DNA of 6,380 nt from Chloroflexota bacterium (GCA_013695975.1 JACCZL010001014.1:1-6380); one strand, 5' to 3'. Shown: positions 1 through 5,708, counted from the first letter of the stretch. Numbers and translations: made by a program. Notes: generated from the sequence alone by a model not told the origin.

Positions 1-1457
1 GTCGCCCCGCCGCCAAAGCTCTCGCCAACCTCGAACGGCAGCTCGAAGGCCGCGCAGCGCAGGTGGTTGGCCCGAATCACCAGGTTGCCCGGGTTGACCA
101 GTCCGCTTTCCGGCGTCCGCCCAAAGAAGTAGTCTGGGTGGGTGATGATGAACTGGTCGAGCGGCGAGCTGGTCGCGACCAGGACCGCCACCGACGCCCC
201 CTCGCGACGACCCACCCGCCCCATCTGCTGCAGGGTGCTGGCGATGCTCCCCGGGTAGCCGACCAGGACCGCCGCCTCGAGCCCGCCGATGTCGATCCCG
301 AGCTCGAGGGCGTTCGTGGCGACCACCCCACGGATGCTCCCGTCGCGGATCCCCCGCTCGATCGCCCGCCGCTCCTTCGGGAGGTAGCCGCCGCGGTAGC
401 CACGGACCGTCTCCGGCGCCAGATGCCGCCGGCGGGCCACCTCCTGCATGTAGTGCAGCAGCACCTCGACGGTCAGCCGGCTACGGGCAAAGACGATCGT
501 CTGCAAGCCCGCCTCCAAAAACTGGCCCGCCAGCTCGCGGGCCATTAAGGTCGAGCTGCGACGGATCCCGAGCTGGCGGTTGACGACTGGCGGGTTGTAG
601 AAGAGCAAGAACTTCTCGCCGCTCGGGGCGCCGTTGTCCTGGACCAGCCGCAGCGGCAGATCGACCAGCCGCTCGGCCCGTTCGACCAGCTCAGGCGAGG
701 CCTCGGTCGTCCCGACCAGCGCCAGGTCGGTCAACGCACCGTACTCGGTCAGCCGACTCCCCAGCTCGTCGGCGTTGCTGATCGTCGCCGAGCAGCAGAT
801 GAATTGGGGGTTGGTCCCATAAAAGGCGCAGATCCGCCGCAGCCGTCGCAGCACGTTGGCGACGTGGCTTCCGAACACCCCGCGGTAGTGGTGCAGCTCG
901 TCGACCACCACATAGCGCAGGTTCTCGAACAACCGGACCCACTTGTCGTGGTGCGGGAGGATGCCGGTGTGGAGCATGTCCGGGTTCGTCACCACGACGT
1001 GCCCCGCCTGGCGCACCGCCCGTCGCGCCGTGGCCGGCGTGTCCCCGTCGTACGTATACGTCTTGATGTCGGCCCCGATCGCCTCGACCAGCCCGTGCAG
1101 CTCGGCCTGCTGATCCTGGGCCAGCGCCTTGGTCGGGAACAGGTACAGCGCCCGCGCTGTCGGGTCCTTGAGCACGGCGTCCAGGACTGGCAGGTTGTAG
1201 CAGAGCGTTTTTCCTGACGCCGTGGGCGTCACGACCACGACGTTCCGCCCTGCCAGGATGTGCCCGATCGCCTCCGCCTGGTGCGAGTACAGCCGCTCGA
1301 TCCCCCGCCGGGCGTAGGCCGTCCGCAACCGCGCGTCGATCCCCTCGGGAAACTCCGCGTACCGCGCCGCCCGCGCCGGCAGGTGCCGAAACGCCGTCAC
1401 ATTCACGCGGTGCTTCGGCGCTGCCATGAGCTGCCCGACGGCGTGATGGACGTTCAT
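1..1457 (-). CDS. DEAD/DEAH-box helicase, DUF1998 (SftH/MrfA/Hrq1-like) group, partial (C-terminus off the left edge)
   Basis: Superfamily 2 ATP-dependent helicase, open from an ATG at 1457 through 485 codons to the window edge without a stop. Visible motifs: Walker A TPTASGKT (residues 77-84), DELH motif II (186-189), SAT motif III (223-225), IVFARSR (321-327), motif V ATNALELGIDI (380-390) and the arginine-finger motif QQMGRVGRR (410-418). Both RecA-like domains are therefore complete. The PTASGKT variant, DELH box and the region after motif VI match the family that carries a C-terminal DUF1998 cysteine cluster, which would lie outside the window. Known relatives are Bacillus MrfA/YprA (repair of mitomycin lesions), mycobacterial SftH and yeast Hrq1. 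A DNA-repair role is therefore inferred, not shown. The start is supported by AGGGG (1465-1469), 7 nt upstream. It lies 149 bp downstream of the toxin gene in the same direction. A diverged copy of its first 34 codons lies at 2181-2281. Confidence 0.93.
   Translation of the reverse strand, partial: MNVHHAVGQLMAAPKHRVNVTAFRHLPARAARYAEFPEGIDARLRTAYARRGIERLYSHQAEAIGHILAGRNVVVVTPTASGKTLCYNLPVLDAVLKDPTARALYLFPTKALAQDQQAELHGLVEAIGADIKTYTYDGDTPATARRAVRQAGHVVVTNPDMLHTGILPHHDKWVRLFENLRYVVVDELHHYRGVFGSHVANVLRRLRRICAFYGTNPQFICCSATISNADELGSRLTEYGALTDLALVGTTEASPELVERAERLVDLPLRLVQDNGAPSGEKFLLFYNPPVVNRQLGIRRSSTLMARELAGQFLEAGLQTIVFARSRLTVEVLLHYMQEVARRRHLAPETVRGYRGGYLPKERRAIERGIRDGSIRGVVATNALELGIDIGGLEAAVLVGYPGSIASTLQQMGRVGRREGASVAVLVATSSPLDQFIITHPDYFFGRTPESGLVNPGNLVIRANHLRCAAFELPFEVGESFGGGA
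1357..1457 (-). repeat. Copy 1 of a diverged 101-bp direct repeat (5' end of the intact helicase gene)
   Basis: Aligns without gaps to 2181-2281, with 70 of 101 positions identical by hand count. Both copies end at an ATG start codon on the minus strand. This copy is codons 1-34 of the full helicase gene. Confidence 0.8.
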
Positions 1458-1606
1458 GCTGCCACCCCTAGCGACGCTCTGTTCCCGCGGGACGGATCCT
1501 ACCCGGATTATTCACCGGCTCAGCGCCTTGACAGGATCACTCCGCGCCCGGGGCATTACTGAAGCGGGGTGAAATCGCAACGAGCTTTGGTGTAGTCGGA
1601 CCTACC
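1458..1606. other. Intergenic region between the toxin gene and the helicase
   Basis: 149 bp with no credible gene. It holds a perfect 10-bp palindrome TCCCGCGGGA at 1483-1492, between the helicase ribosome binding site and the likely promoter zone. An AT-rich hexamer AATAAT on the minus strand (1512-1507) could be a -10 element, but I find no matching -35. No hairpin followed by a T-run is present, so read-through from the toxin-antitoxin operon into the helicase is possible. Confidence 0.4.
1465..1469 (-). promoter_or_regulatory. Ribosome binding site of the helicase
   Basis: AGGGG on the minus strand, 7 nt before the ATG at 1457. It fixes the start, and the same start position is mirrored in the duplicated copy that begins at 2281. 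Confidence 0.5.
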
Positions 1607-1620
1607 TCAGTCACGGTAGG
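1601..1620 (-). terminator. Hairpin at the toxin gene stop, weak terminator candidate
   Basis: CCTACC (1601-1606) pairs with GGTAGG (1615-1620) around an 8-nt loop that contains the toxin TGA. GGTAG (1615-1619) can alternatively pair with CTACC (1623-1627). No T-run follows on the minus strand, so factor-independent termination is doubtful. The hairpin might instead affect mRNA stability or pause transcription before the helicase. Confidence 0.2.
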
Positions 1621-1864
1621 CACTACCGCGAGGGAGGACGCGCAGCACTTCGATGCTCTCGGTCGCGTGGTCGAACGTCAGGCGGACCCGCCAATCCCCC
1701 ACCCTCAGCCGCCACTGGTTCTCGTAGCCGAGCAGGCGCTTCACGTCGCCCTGCTCGGTCTCGGCGAGGCGAGTGATCGCGCGCCCGATGCGATCGGCAA
1801 TCGTCTGGTCCAGATGATCCAGGTCGCGCTGCGCTCGCCTGGTCCAGACGACGCGCCAGGTCAC
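1607..1864 (-). CDS. RelE/ParE-superfamily toxin of a type II toxin-antitoxin pair
   Basis: An 85-residue protein of typical RelE/ParE size. It has an N-terminal strand followed by two helices (about residues 8-36), then the hallmark WRLRVGDWRVRLTF (51-64) and the C-terminal stretch VLRVLPRGSAYR (73-84). Basic residues R52, R54, R59, R61 and R79 plus Y83 occupy positions where RelE ribonucleases carry their RNA-binding and catalytic residues, which favours ribosome-dependent mRNA cleavage over gyrase poisoning. That choice is inference. The gene starts at a GTG (1864-1862) that overlaps the antitoxin TGA in a GTGA junction, so translation is probably coupled. Only a weak GGGG ribosome site precedes it. 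The reading frame and residues look intact, so the toxin is probably functional and held in check by the partner upstream. Confidence 0.9.
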   Translation of the reverse strand: MTWRVVWTRRAQRDLDHLDQTIADRIGRAITRLAETEQGDVKRLLGYENQWRLRVGDWRVRLTFDHATESIEVLRVLPRGSAYRD

Positions 1865-2112
1865 CAGCCCCGCTCACGCCGCAACTCTTCGTGCGGGATC
1901 ACGTCGCCCCGGGCGAGATCTTCGTAGGCTTCTGAGACGGCCACCCGCTCCGCCTCGGTTTCCGGCTCATCGTCCTCCGGGGCGTCGAGCAGCGCGCGGG
2001 GGACTCGCCTTCCGTCTCGCTGCCGCAGCCGCTCGAGCAGCCGCTCCGCTGTATCGAGCTCGCCCTCAGGCAGCTCGTCGATGAGGCGGTACAAGGCCTC
2101 CCTGGTGGTCAT
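1861..2112 (-). CDS. Antitoxin partner of the RelE-like toxin (addiction-module protein)
   Basis: An 83-residue acidic protein. An N-terminal helical segment (about 1-33), including IDELPEGELDTAERLLERL, is followed by a flexible acidic linker, APEDDEPETEAE (44-55). The C-terminal segment, SEAYEDLARGDVIPHEELR (60-78), has the pattern seen in many short antitoxins paired with RelE-type toxins; this part is expected to wrap around the toxin. The start is the ATG at 2112, preceded by GGGAGGTG with a core spacing of 5 nt. An in-frame ATG at 2166 lacks such a site and would run through the inverted repeat. It is the first gene of a two-gene operon, and the toxin overlaps its stop codon by 4 bp. Such antitoxins usually repress their own operon together with the toxin. 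The nearby inverted repeat at 2149-2197 is a possible operator. The exact antitoxin subfamily is not certain. Confidence 0.82.
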   Translation of the reverse strand: MTTREALYRLIDELPEGELDTAERLLERLRQRDGRRVPRALLDAPEDDEPETEAERVAVSEAYEDLARGDVIPHEELRRERGW

Positions 2113-2115
2113 CCG

Positions 2116-2123
2116 CACCTCCC
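2116..2123 (-). promoter_or_regulatory. Ribosome binding site of the antitoxin
   Basis: GGGAGGTG on the minus strand lies just before the ATG at 2112, with GGAGG spaced 5 nt. It selects this start over the in-frame ATG at 2166. Confidence 0.75.
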
Positions 2124-2136
2124 TCGTCGCGCCGGC

Positions 2137-2197
2137 AGGATACCATTCCGGGCTGCGCGCGGCCATCGCTGCGAGCCGTCGCGTAGCGCGCAGCCCG
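2137..2197 (-). promoter_or_regulatory. Inverted repeat and possible promoter/operator of the toxin-antitoxin operon
   Basis: A perfect 12-bp inverted repeat, CGGGCTGCGCGC (2149-2160) and GCGCGCAGCCCG (2186-2197), is separated by 25 bp. A -10-like hexamer TATCCT sits on the minus strand at 2142-2137, suitably upstream of the antitoxin ribosome site. The near arm would then lie between the -10 and -35 positions, as expected for an autorepressor site. The matching -35 (TGGCCG) is weak. The far arm lies inside the duplicated helicase start, so the repeat spans the duplication breakpoint. An operator role is inference. Confidence 0.4.
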
Positions 2198-2281
2198 AGC
2201 CGATAGACCCGGCCACGCCGTCACGTTGGCCTGATGCTTCGGCGCCTTGAGAAGCTGCTCGACGACCTGGGAAGCGTTCAT
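2181..2281 (-). pseudogene. Remnant of the 5' end of a second DUF1998-type helicase gene (direct repeat copy 2)
   Basis: Reading from the ATG at 2281, the first 34 codons match the intact helicase with 21 of 34 residues identical. Shared blocks include APKH (13-16), NVTA (19-22) and ARAARYA (28-34). After codon 34 (about 2180) the similarity stops and the frame runs on into the leader and coding region of the antitoxin. It closes at 2066 with no helicase motif, so this is a broken copy. Its ATG is separated from the crotonase TAA by only 3 bp, which suggests that the ancestral helicase was cotranscribed with, and perhaps translationally coupled to, the crotonase gene. The divergence is too large for a recent tandem duplication or an insertion target-site duplication. 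An old paralogue, or replacement of the native gene by an incoming allele, fits better. Confidence 0.75.
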
Positions 2282-2284
2282 CGG

Positions 2285-3046
2285 TTAGCGGCCTTTGAGC
2301 TGGGCGATGGCCTGGCGCATCTCCGGCGAGGAGAAGCTGCTCATCTGGGCCGTCGCCTCGTGGTCGAGGGCAGCCTCCAGGCCGGTCAGCTTCTCCTGGA
2401 CCAGCGCCCGTTTGGCCATCCGCATCCCACTGGCCGGCTTGGCGGCGATCTCGCGCGCCGTGGCCAGGCTGACGTCGAGCAGCTCGTCGCTCGCGAGCAC
2501 GCGGCTGACCAGGCCCATCTCGAGGGCCTCGGCAGCGGTCACGACCCGGCCGGTGAAGATCAGGTCGGCGGCCCGGGCGTAGCCGACCGTCTGCCGCAGG
2601 AGGTGGGTGGTGCCCATCCCGGGGTACAGGCCGAGAGTCAAGTAGGTGACCCCGAGCTTGGCTCCCTCGGACGCGAAACGGAGGTCGCAGCCCAGGGCCA
2701 TCGAGAGCCCCGCGCCGATGGCGTGGCCGTTGAGCGCGCCGATCACGGGCACATCCACGTTCAGGATGCTGAGGTACGCGCGGTAGAAGTGGCCCATGTA
2801 GCGGCGGTTCTGCTCGGGTGTCCAGTCGAGCTGGGCTTCGAGACCACGCAGGTCACCGCCGGCGCAGAAGACGCTACCACGGTTGGTCACGACCAGGGCG
2901 CGAACGTCGGCGTCGTTCCGGATCGTCTCGATGGCTCGCGGGAACTCCTCGGTCAGCTCCGGGGTCATGGCGTTGCGCTTGTCGGGGTTGCTCAGCGTCA
3001 GCACGGCGACGCCGTCGCTCTGCTCGAGCTCCAACGAGGTGAACAC
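2285..3046 (-). CDS. Enoyl-CoA hydratase/isomerase (crotonase) superfamily protein with a non-canonical active site
   Basis: A 253-residue protein, normal for a single-domain crotonase. The N-terminal sheet (VAVLTLSNPDKRNAM, 13-27), the first oxyanion-hole segment VFCAGGDLRGL (59-69) and the second, NGHAIGAGLSMALGCDLRFAS (106-126), are clear, so acyl-CoA binding is well supported. Aligned without gaps to rat crotonase, the catalytic Glu144 position is Ser115 and the Glu164 position is Tyr135 (in GVTYLTLGLYPGMG). Simple hydration of enoyl-CoA is therefore doubtful. Isomerase, hydrolase, lyase or other crotonase-fold chemistry is possible, and the reaction is unknown. The start is the GTG at 3046, with GGAGGAG spaced 5 nt, rather than upstream ATGs that would extend into the divergent promoter region. 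It is divergent from the CoA-transferase and lies 3 bp from the helicase remnant. A role in the same acyl-CoA pathway as its neighbours is inferred from context. Confidence 0.88.
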   Translation of the reverse strand: MFTSLELEQSDGVAVLTLSNPDKRNAMTPELTEEFPRAIETIRNDADVRALVVTNRGSVFCAGGDLRGLEAQLDWTPEQNRRYMGHFYRAYLSILNVDVPVIGALNGHAIGAGLSMALGCDLRFASEGAKLGVTYLTLGLYPGMGTTHLLRQTVGYARAADLIFTGRVVTAAEALEMGLVSRVLASDELLDVSLATAREIAAKPASGMRMAKRALVQEKLTGLEAALDHEATAQMSSFSSPEMRQAIAQLKGR

Positions 3047-3051
3047 AGCAG

Positions 3052-3058
3052 CTCCTCC
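3052..3058 (-). promoter_or_regulatory. Ribosome binding site of the crotonase gene
   Basis: GGAGGAG on the minus strand, 5 nt upstream of a GTG codon at 3046. It decides the start in favour of GTG. The resulting N-terminus (MFTSLELEQ) matches the usual beginning of the family. Confidence 0.75.
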
Positions 3059-3084
3059 ATCGTATCGTGGCATCCTACCTGCAG

Positions 3085-3107
3085 TATAAAGACTCCCCTC
3101 AGAGGAG
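3085..3107 (+). promoter_or_regulatory. Candidate -10 element and ribosome site of the CoA-transferase
   Basis: TATAAA at 3085-3090 is the best -10 match in the 71-bp divergent spacer. It predicts transcription from about 3097 and a short leader carrying AGGAG (3103-3107), which lies 10 nt before the ATG at 3118. No convincing -35 is seen near 3062-3067. A short inverted repeat, ACTCC (3092-3096) with GGAGT (3104-3108), overlaps the ribosome site and could act as an operator or hide the site in the mRNA. Confidence 0.35.
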
Positions 3108-3117
3108 TAACCGAGAC

Positions 3118-4410
3118 ATGGAAGTACCCCGCGGCCACATGGGACGGTCATCAGCGCCTCAGACGAGCGAAGCGCAGGCGGCGGTCGCGGCGTCCGGACC
3201 GCTGGCCGGCATTCGCGTGCTGGACCTTTCGCGGATCCTGGCCGGCCCGTTCTGCACGATGGTGCTCGGCGACCTCGGGGCGGACGTCATCAAGGTCGAG
3301 CATCCGGTCCAGGGTGACGACACCCGCGCCTGGGGCCCGCCATTCGTGGACGGGGAAAGCGCCTACTATCTCTCGACCAACCGCAACAAACGGAGCATCG
3401 CCGTCGACTTCAAGACCGAGGATGGGCGGCGGGTCATCCGCGAGCTCGCCGAGCGCTCAGACGTCGTGGTGGAGAATTTCCGCCCCGGCACCCTCGACCG
3501 GCTGGGGCTCGGCTACGAGGACTTGCAGCCACTCAATCCGCGGCTGGTGTACTGCTCGATCTCGGCGTTCGGCAGCTCGGGGCCGGACCACGATCGGCCC
3601 GGCCTCGACGTGATCGTCTCGGCGGCCGGCGGCCTGATGAGCATCACCGGCGAGGAGGGCCACCCGCCCGTCAAGCCCGGCGTCGCGCTGATCGACGTCG
3701 CCACAGCACTCTACGCGCTTGGGATGATCGTCTCGGCCGTGTACGCGCGGGAGTCGACTGGCCGGGGCCAGAAGATCGAGCTGTCGCTCCTGAGCGTCCA
3801 GATCGCCTCGCTGATCAACATCGCCAGCAACTACCTGGTCGCCGGTCAGATCCCGCGACGCTGGGGCAGCGCCCATCCCTCGATCGTCCCCTACCAGGCG
3901 TTCGAGGCAGCGGATGGCTACCTCGTCATCGGCGCCACGAACGATGCGCTGTGGCGGAGGTTCTGTCACGCCTGCGGCCTGGACCACTTCGCCGACGATC
4001 CTCGCTTCGCCACCAACGAGCTGCGCGTCCGCCACCGCGACGAGGTCGTCGACGCCATCTCGTCGGTCGTCAAAGCGCGCCCACGGGCTGAATGGGTCGC
4101 CCGCCTCCGCGCGGCCGGCATCCCGGTCGGGCCCGTCAACACGGTCGACGAGGTGTTCCGGGACCCCCAGGTCGCCCACCTCGGGATGGCTCGGGAAATC
4201 CCCCACCCAACCCTGGGCTCCGTGCGGCTGACCGGCATCCCGGCCGCGCTCTCCGACACGCCTGCCACGATCCGTCGGCACCCGCCGCTCCTCGGCGAGC
4301 ACACCCAGGAAGTGCTCGAGGACATCCTGGGCTACGACGCGGCGGAAATCGGCCATCTCATCGAGAGTCGGTCCGTAGCCACGCGGCCCAGCCCATCCGC
4401 TCCGCTATGA
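3118..4410 (+). CDS. Family III (CaiB/BaiF) CoA-transferase
   Basis: A 430-residue protein of standard family III length. Typical landmarks in order: GIRVLDLSRILAGPFCTMVL (31-50), GADVIKVEHP (54-63), NRNKRSIAVDF (88-98), the segment DVVVENFRPGTLDRLGLGY (115-133), SISAFGSSGP (147-156), GLDVIVSAAGGLM (162-174), then PGVALIDVATALYALG (187-202) and ESTGRGQKIELSLL (212-225). D193 corresponds to the aspartate that forms the acyl-anhydride intermediate in formyl-CoA transferase (Asp169). These enzymes move CoA from a donor thioester to a carboxylic acid in the cytoplasm, usually as a dimer of interlocked rings. The acid cannot be read from sequence. Pairing with a glutaryl-CoA-dehydrogenase-like protein resembles succinyl-CoA:glutarate transferase contexts, but that is only suggestive. 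ATG 3118 is chosen because AGGAG lies 10 nt upstream; an in-frame ATG at 3067 lies before the predicted promoter. The last 6 bp overlap the convergent dehydrogenase gene. Confidence 0.92.
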   Translation: MEVPRGHMGRSSAPQTSEAQAAVAASGPLAGIRVLDLSRILAGPFCTMVLGDLGADVIKVEHPVQGDDTRAWGPPFVDGESAYYLSTNRNKRSIAVDFKTEDGRRVIRELAERSDVVVENFRPGTLDRLGLGYEDLQPLNPRLVYCSISAFGSSGPDHDRPGLDVIVSAAGGLMSITGEEGHPPVKPGVALIDVATALYALGMIVSAVYARESTGRGQKIELSLLSVQIASLINIASNYLVAGQIPRRWGSAHPSIVPYQAFEAADGYLVIGATNDALWRRFCHACGLDHFADDPRFATNELRVRHRDEVVDAISSVVKARPRAEWVARLRAAGIPVGPVNTVDEVFRDPQVAHLGMAREIPHPTLGSVRLTGIPAALSDTPATIRRHPPLLGEHTQEVLEDILGYDAAEIGHLIESRSVATRPSPSAPL

Positions 4411-5619
4411 AAGCGCCTGGATGCCGGTGATCTGCCGCCCGACGAGCAGCGCCTGGATGTGATCGGTGCCCTCGTAGCTGAAGACCGCCTCCATGTCCGC
4501 GAAGTGCCGAGCCACGTGGTACTCGAGCAAGATGCCGTTGCCGCCCAGCAGGTCCCGCGCGTCGGCGACGATCTGGCGGGCCTTGCGCGAGTTGTTCAGC
4601 TTGGCCAGCGAGGCCATCGCGGGCGTCATCTTGCCCGCCTCGGCCAACTGGCTCAGCCGCAGGCAGAGCAACTGCATGCTGGTGATCTCCGCCAGCATCC
4701 CCGCTAGCTTCTCCTGGACGAGCTGAAAGGCGGCCAGGGGCTTACCGAACTGCTCGCGTTCGCCGGTGTAGGCCACGGCCGCCTCATAGGCGGCGAGGGC
4801 GTGGCCGAGCGCCGTCCAGCCCACGCCGGAGCGGGTCGCCGTCAAGACTCGGGTCGTGTCCCTGAAGGAGCGGCTGTCGGCCAGGCGGTTATCGGCCGCG
4901 ACTCGCACACCACGCAGTTTGATGTCCGCCTGCCAGACCGCGCGCTTGGCGATCTTGCCGGTCATCACCTCGGCCTCGAAACCGGGCGTCCCTTTCTCGA
5001 CGACGAACCCGCCGACCTTGCCGTCGTCGTCGCGCGCCCAGATGATGACCAGGTCGGCGAAGGAGCCGTTGCCGATCCAACGCTTGGCCCCGTCGAGGAC
5101 GTAGTGGGCCCCGTCGCGGCGGGCGCTCGTCTCGAGCCGTACCGAGTCGGAGCCGTGCTCGGGCTCGGTCAGGCCGAAGGCACCGATCTGCTCCATCCTC
5201 GCCATGGCCGGTAGCCAGCGCTGTCGCTGCTCCTCCGACCCGAGCATCGCGATCGAGATCATCGCCAGGCCCGAATGGACGTTGTAGAACGTCTGGACGC
5301 TGGCGTCGGCGCGAGCGAGCTCCATGTTCACCAGACCCCACGCCACCGAGCTCATGCCCGGACAGCCGTAACCCTGGAGCGTCCCGCCGACCACGCCAAG
5401 CTCGGCAAACCTGGGTACCAGCTCGAAGGGGAACTCCGCCCGCTCCCAGTAGTCGTTGATGATCGGCGCGACCTCGCGGTCGCAGAAGGCTCGGACGCGG
5501 TCGCGAATGCGCCGCTCCTCGTCCGTGAGTAGCTCGTCGATCAAGTAAAAATCGGTCGGGAGCGATCGCTCGAGCGGCTGTCTGCCGTCGGCGTGGGTCG
5601 GCGCCTGTTGAAGCGTCAC
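4405..5619 (-). CDS. Acyl-CoA dehydrogenase, glutaryl-CoA dehydrogenase / ACX4-like subfamily
   Basis: A 404-residue flavoenzyme expected to oxidise an acyl-CoA at the alpha-beta bond using FAD. The helical N-domain begins near LLTDEERRIRDRVRAF (30-45). The flavin-contacting strand is FGLTEPEHGSD (148-158), followed by KRWIGNGSFADL (179-190), GEREQFGKPLAAFQL (286-300) and DLLGGNGI (356-363). The catalytic base is Glu383 in SYEGTDHIQALLVGRQITGIQA, the position used by glutaryl-CoA and short-chain enzymes. The overall pattern recalls glutaryl-CoA dehydrogenase and, even more closely by eye, plant peroxisomal ACX4. The arginine that holds the glutaryl carboxylate in glutaryl-CoA dehydrogenase is replaced by Gln109 (in ELARADASVQTF), so decarboxylation of glutaryl-CoA is doubtful and a non-carboxylated acyl-CoA is more likely. 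The start is a GTG preceded by AGGAGG at 5-nt spacing; longer frames upstream cross the structured leader. It is convergent with the CoA-transferase. Confidence 0.92.
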   Translation of the reverse strand: MTLQQAPTHADGRQPLERSLPTDFYLIDELLTDEERRIRDRVRAFCDREVAPIINDYWERAEFPFELVPRFAELGVVGGTLQGYGCPGMSSVAWGLVNMELARADASVQTFYNVHSGLAMISIAMLGSEEQRQRWLPAMARMEQIGAFGLTEPEHGSDSVRLETSARRDGAHYVLDGAKRWIGNGSFADLVIIWARDDDGKVGGFVVEKGTPGFEAEVMTGKIAKRAVWQADIKLRGVRVAADNRLADSRSFRDTTRVLTATRSGVGWTALGHALAAYEAAVAYTGEREQFGKPLAAFQLVQEKLAGMLAEITSMQLLCLRLSQLAEAGKMTPAMASLAKLNNSRKARQIVADARDLLGGNGILLEYHVARHFADMEAVFSYEGTDHIQALLVGRQITGIQALS

Positions 5620-5624
5620 GGCAA

Positions 5625-5630
5625 CCTCCT
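5625..5630 (-). promoter_or_regulatory. Ribosome binding site of the acyl-CoA dehydrogenase
   Basis: AGGAGG on the minus strand with 5 nt to the GTG at 5619. It rules out the longer open frame that extends to 5904, whose added N-terminus shows no dehydrogenase similarity. Confidence 0.8.
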
Positions 5631-5644
5631 GGGTAGCCTCTTCG

Positions 5645-5708
5645 GCGGCACAAACTGTGCCGCGCGCCCCGTGAGGCGGGGCACAGCCACAAGCCCCTCC
5701 GGTGGGGC
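5645..5708 (-). promoter_or_regulatory. Structured 5' leader of the acyl-CoA dehydrogenase, with competing hairpins
   Basis: Three hairpins precede the ribosome site: GCGGCACA/TGTGCCGC (5645-5652 with 5656-5663, 3-nt loop), GCCCCG/CGGGGC (5666-5671 with 5677-5682, 5-nt loop) and GCCCC/GGGGC (5693-5697 with 5704-5708). In addition, CTGTGCC (5655-5661) can pair with GGCACAG (5680-5686). This 7-bp stem excludes the first two hairpins while still allowing an inner CGCC/GGCG stem (5665-5668 with 5675-5678). Mutually exclusive stems just upstream of a ribosome site resemble attenuators or riboswitch expression platforms. I recognise no known ligand-binding motif, and some pairing is expected by chance at this GC content. 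Confidence 0.4.

Noticed and set aside
1483..1492. TCCCGCGGGA palindrome as a LexA box or T-box remnant upstream of the repair-type helicase
   Set aside because: It does not fit the GAAC-N4-GTTC SOS box, and the T-box core GGTACCGCG is absent. A 10-bp GC palindrome is not unusual here.
1528..1556. Perfect TTGACA at 1528-1533 on the plus strand as a promoter -35
   Set aside because: No -10 at proper spacing (the nearest CATTAC is 20 bp away), and it would point away from any plus-strand gene into the toxin-antitoxin operon.
63..1562. Several plus-strand frames opposite the helicase (63-548, 804-1217, 1260-1562)
   Set aside because: The minus-strand helicase reads continuously with all motifs through this region. 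The plus frames have low-complexity Arg/Pro/His-rich translations.
2234..3613. 459-codon open frame on the plus strand
   Set aside because: It runs antisense to the crotonase and out of frame through the CoA-transferase. Composition and lack of any domain show it is a shadow of high-GC coding sequence.
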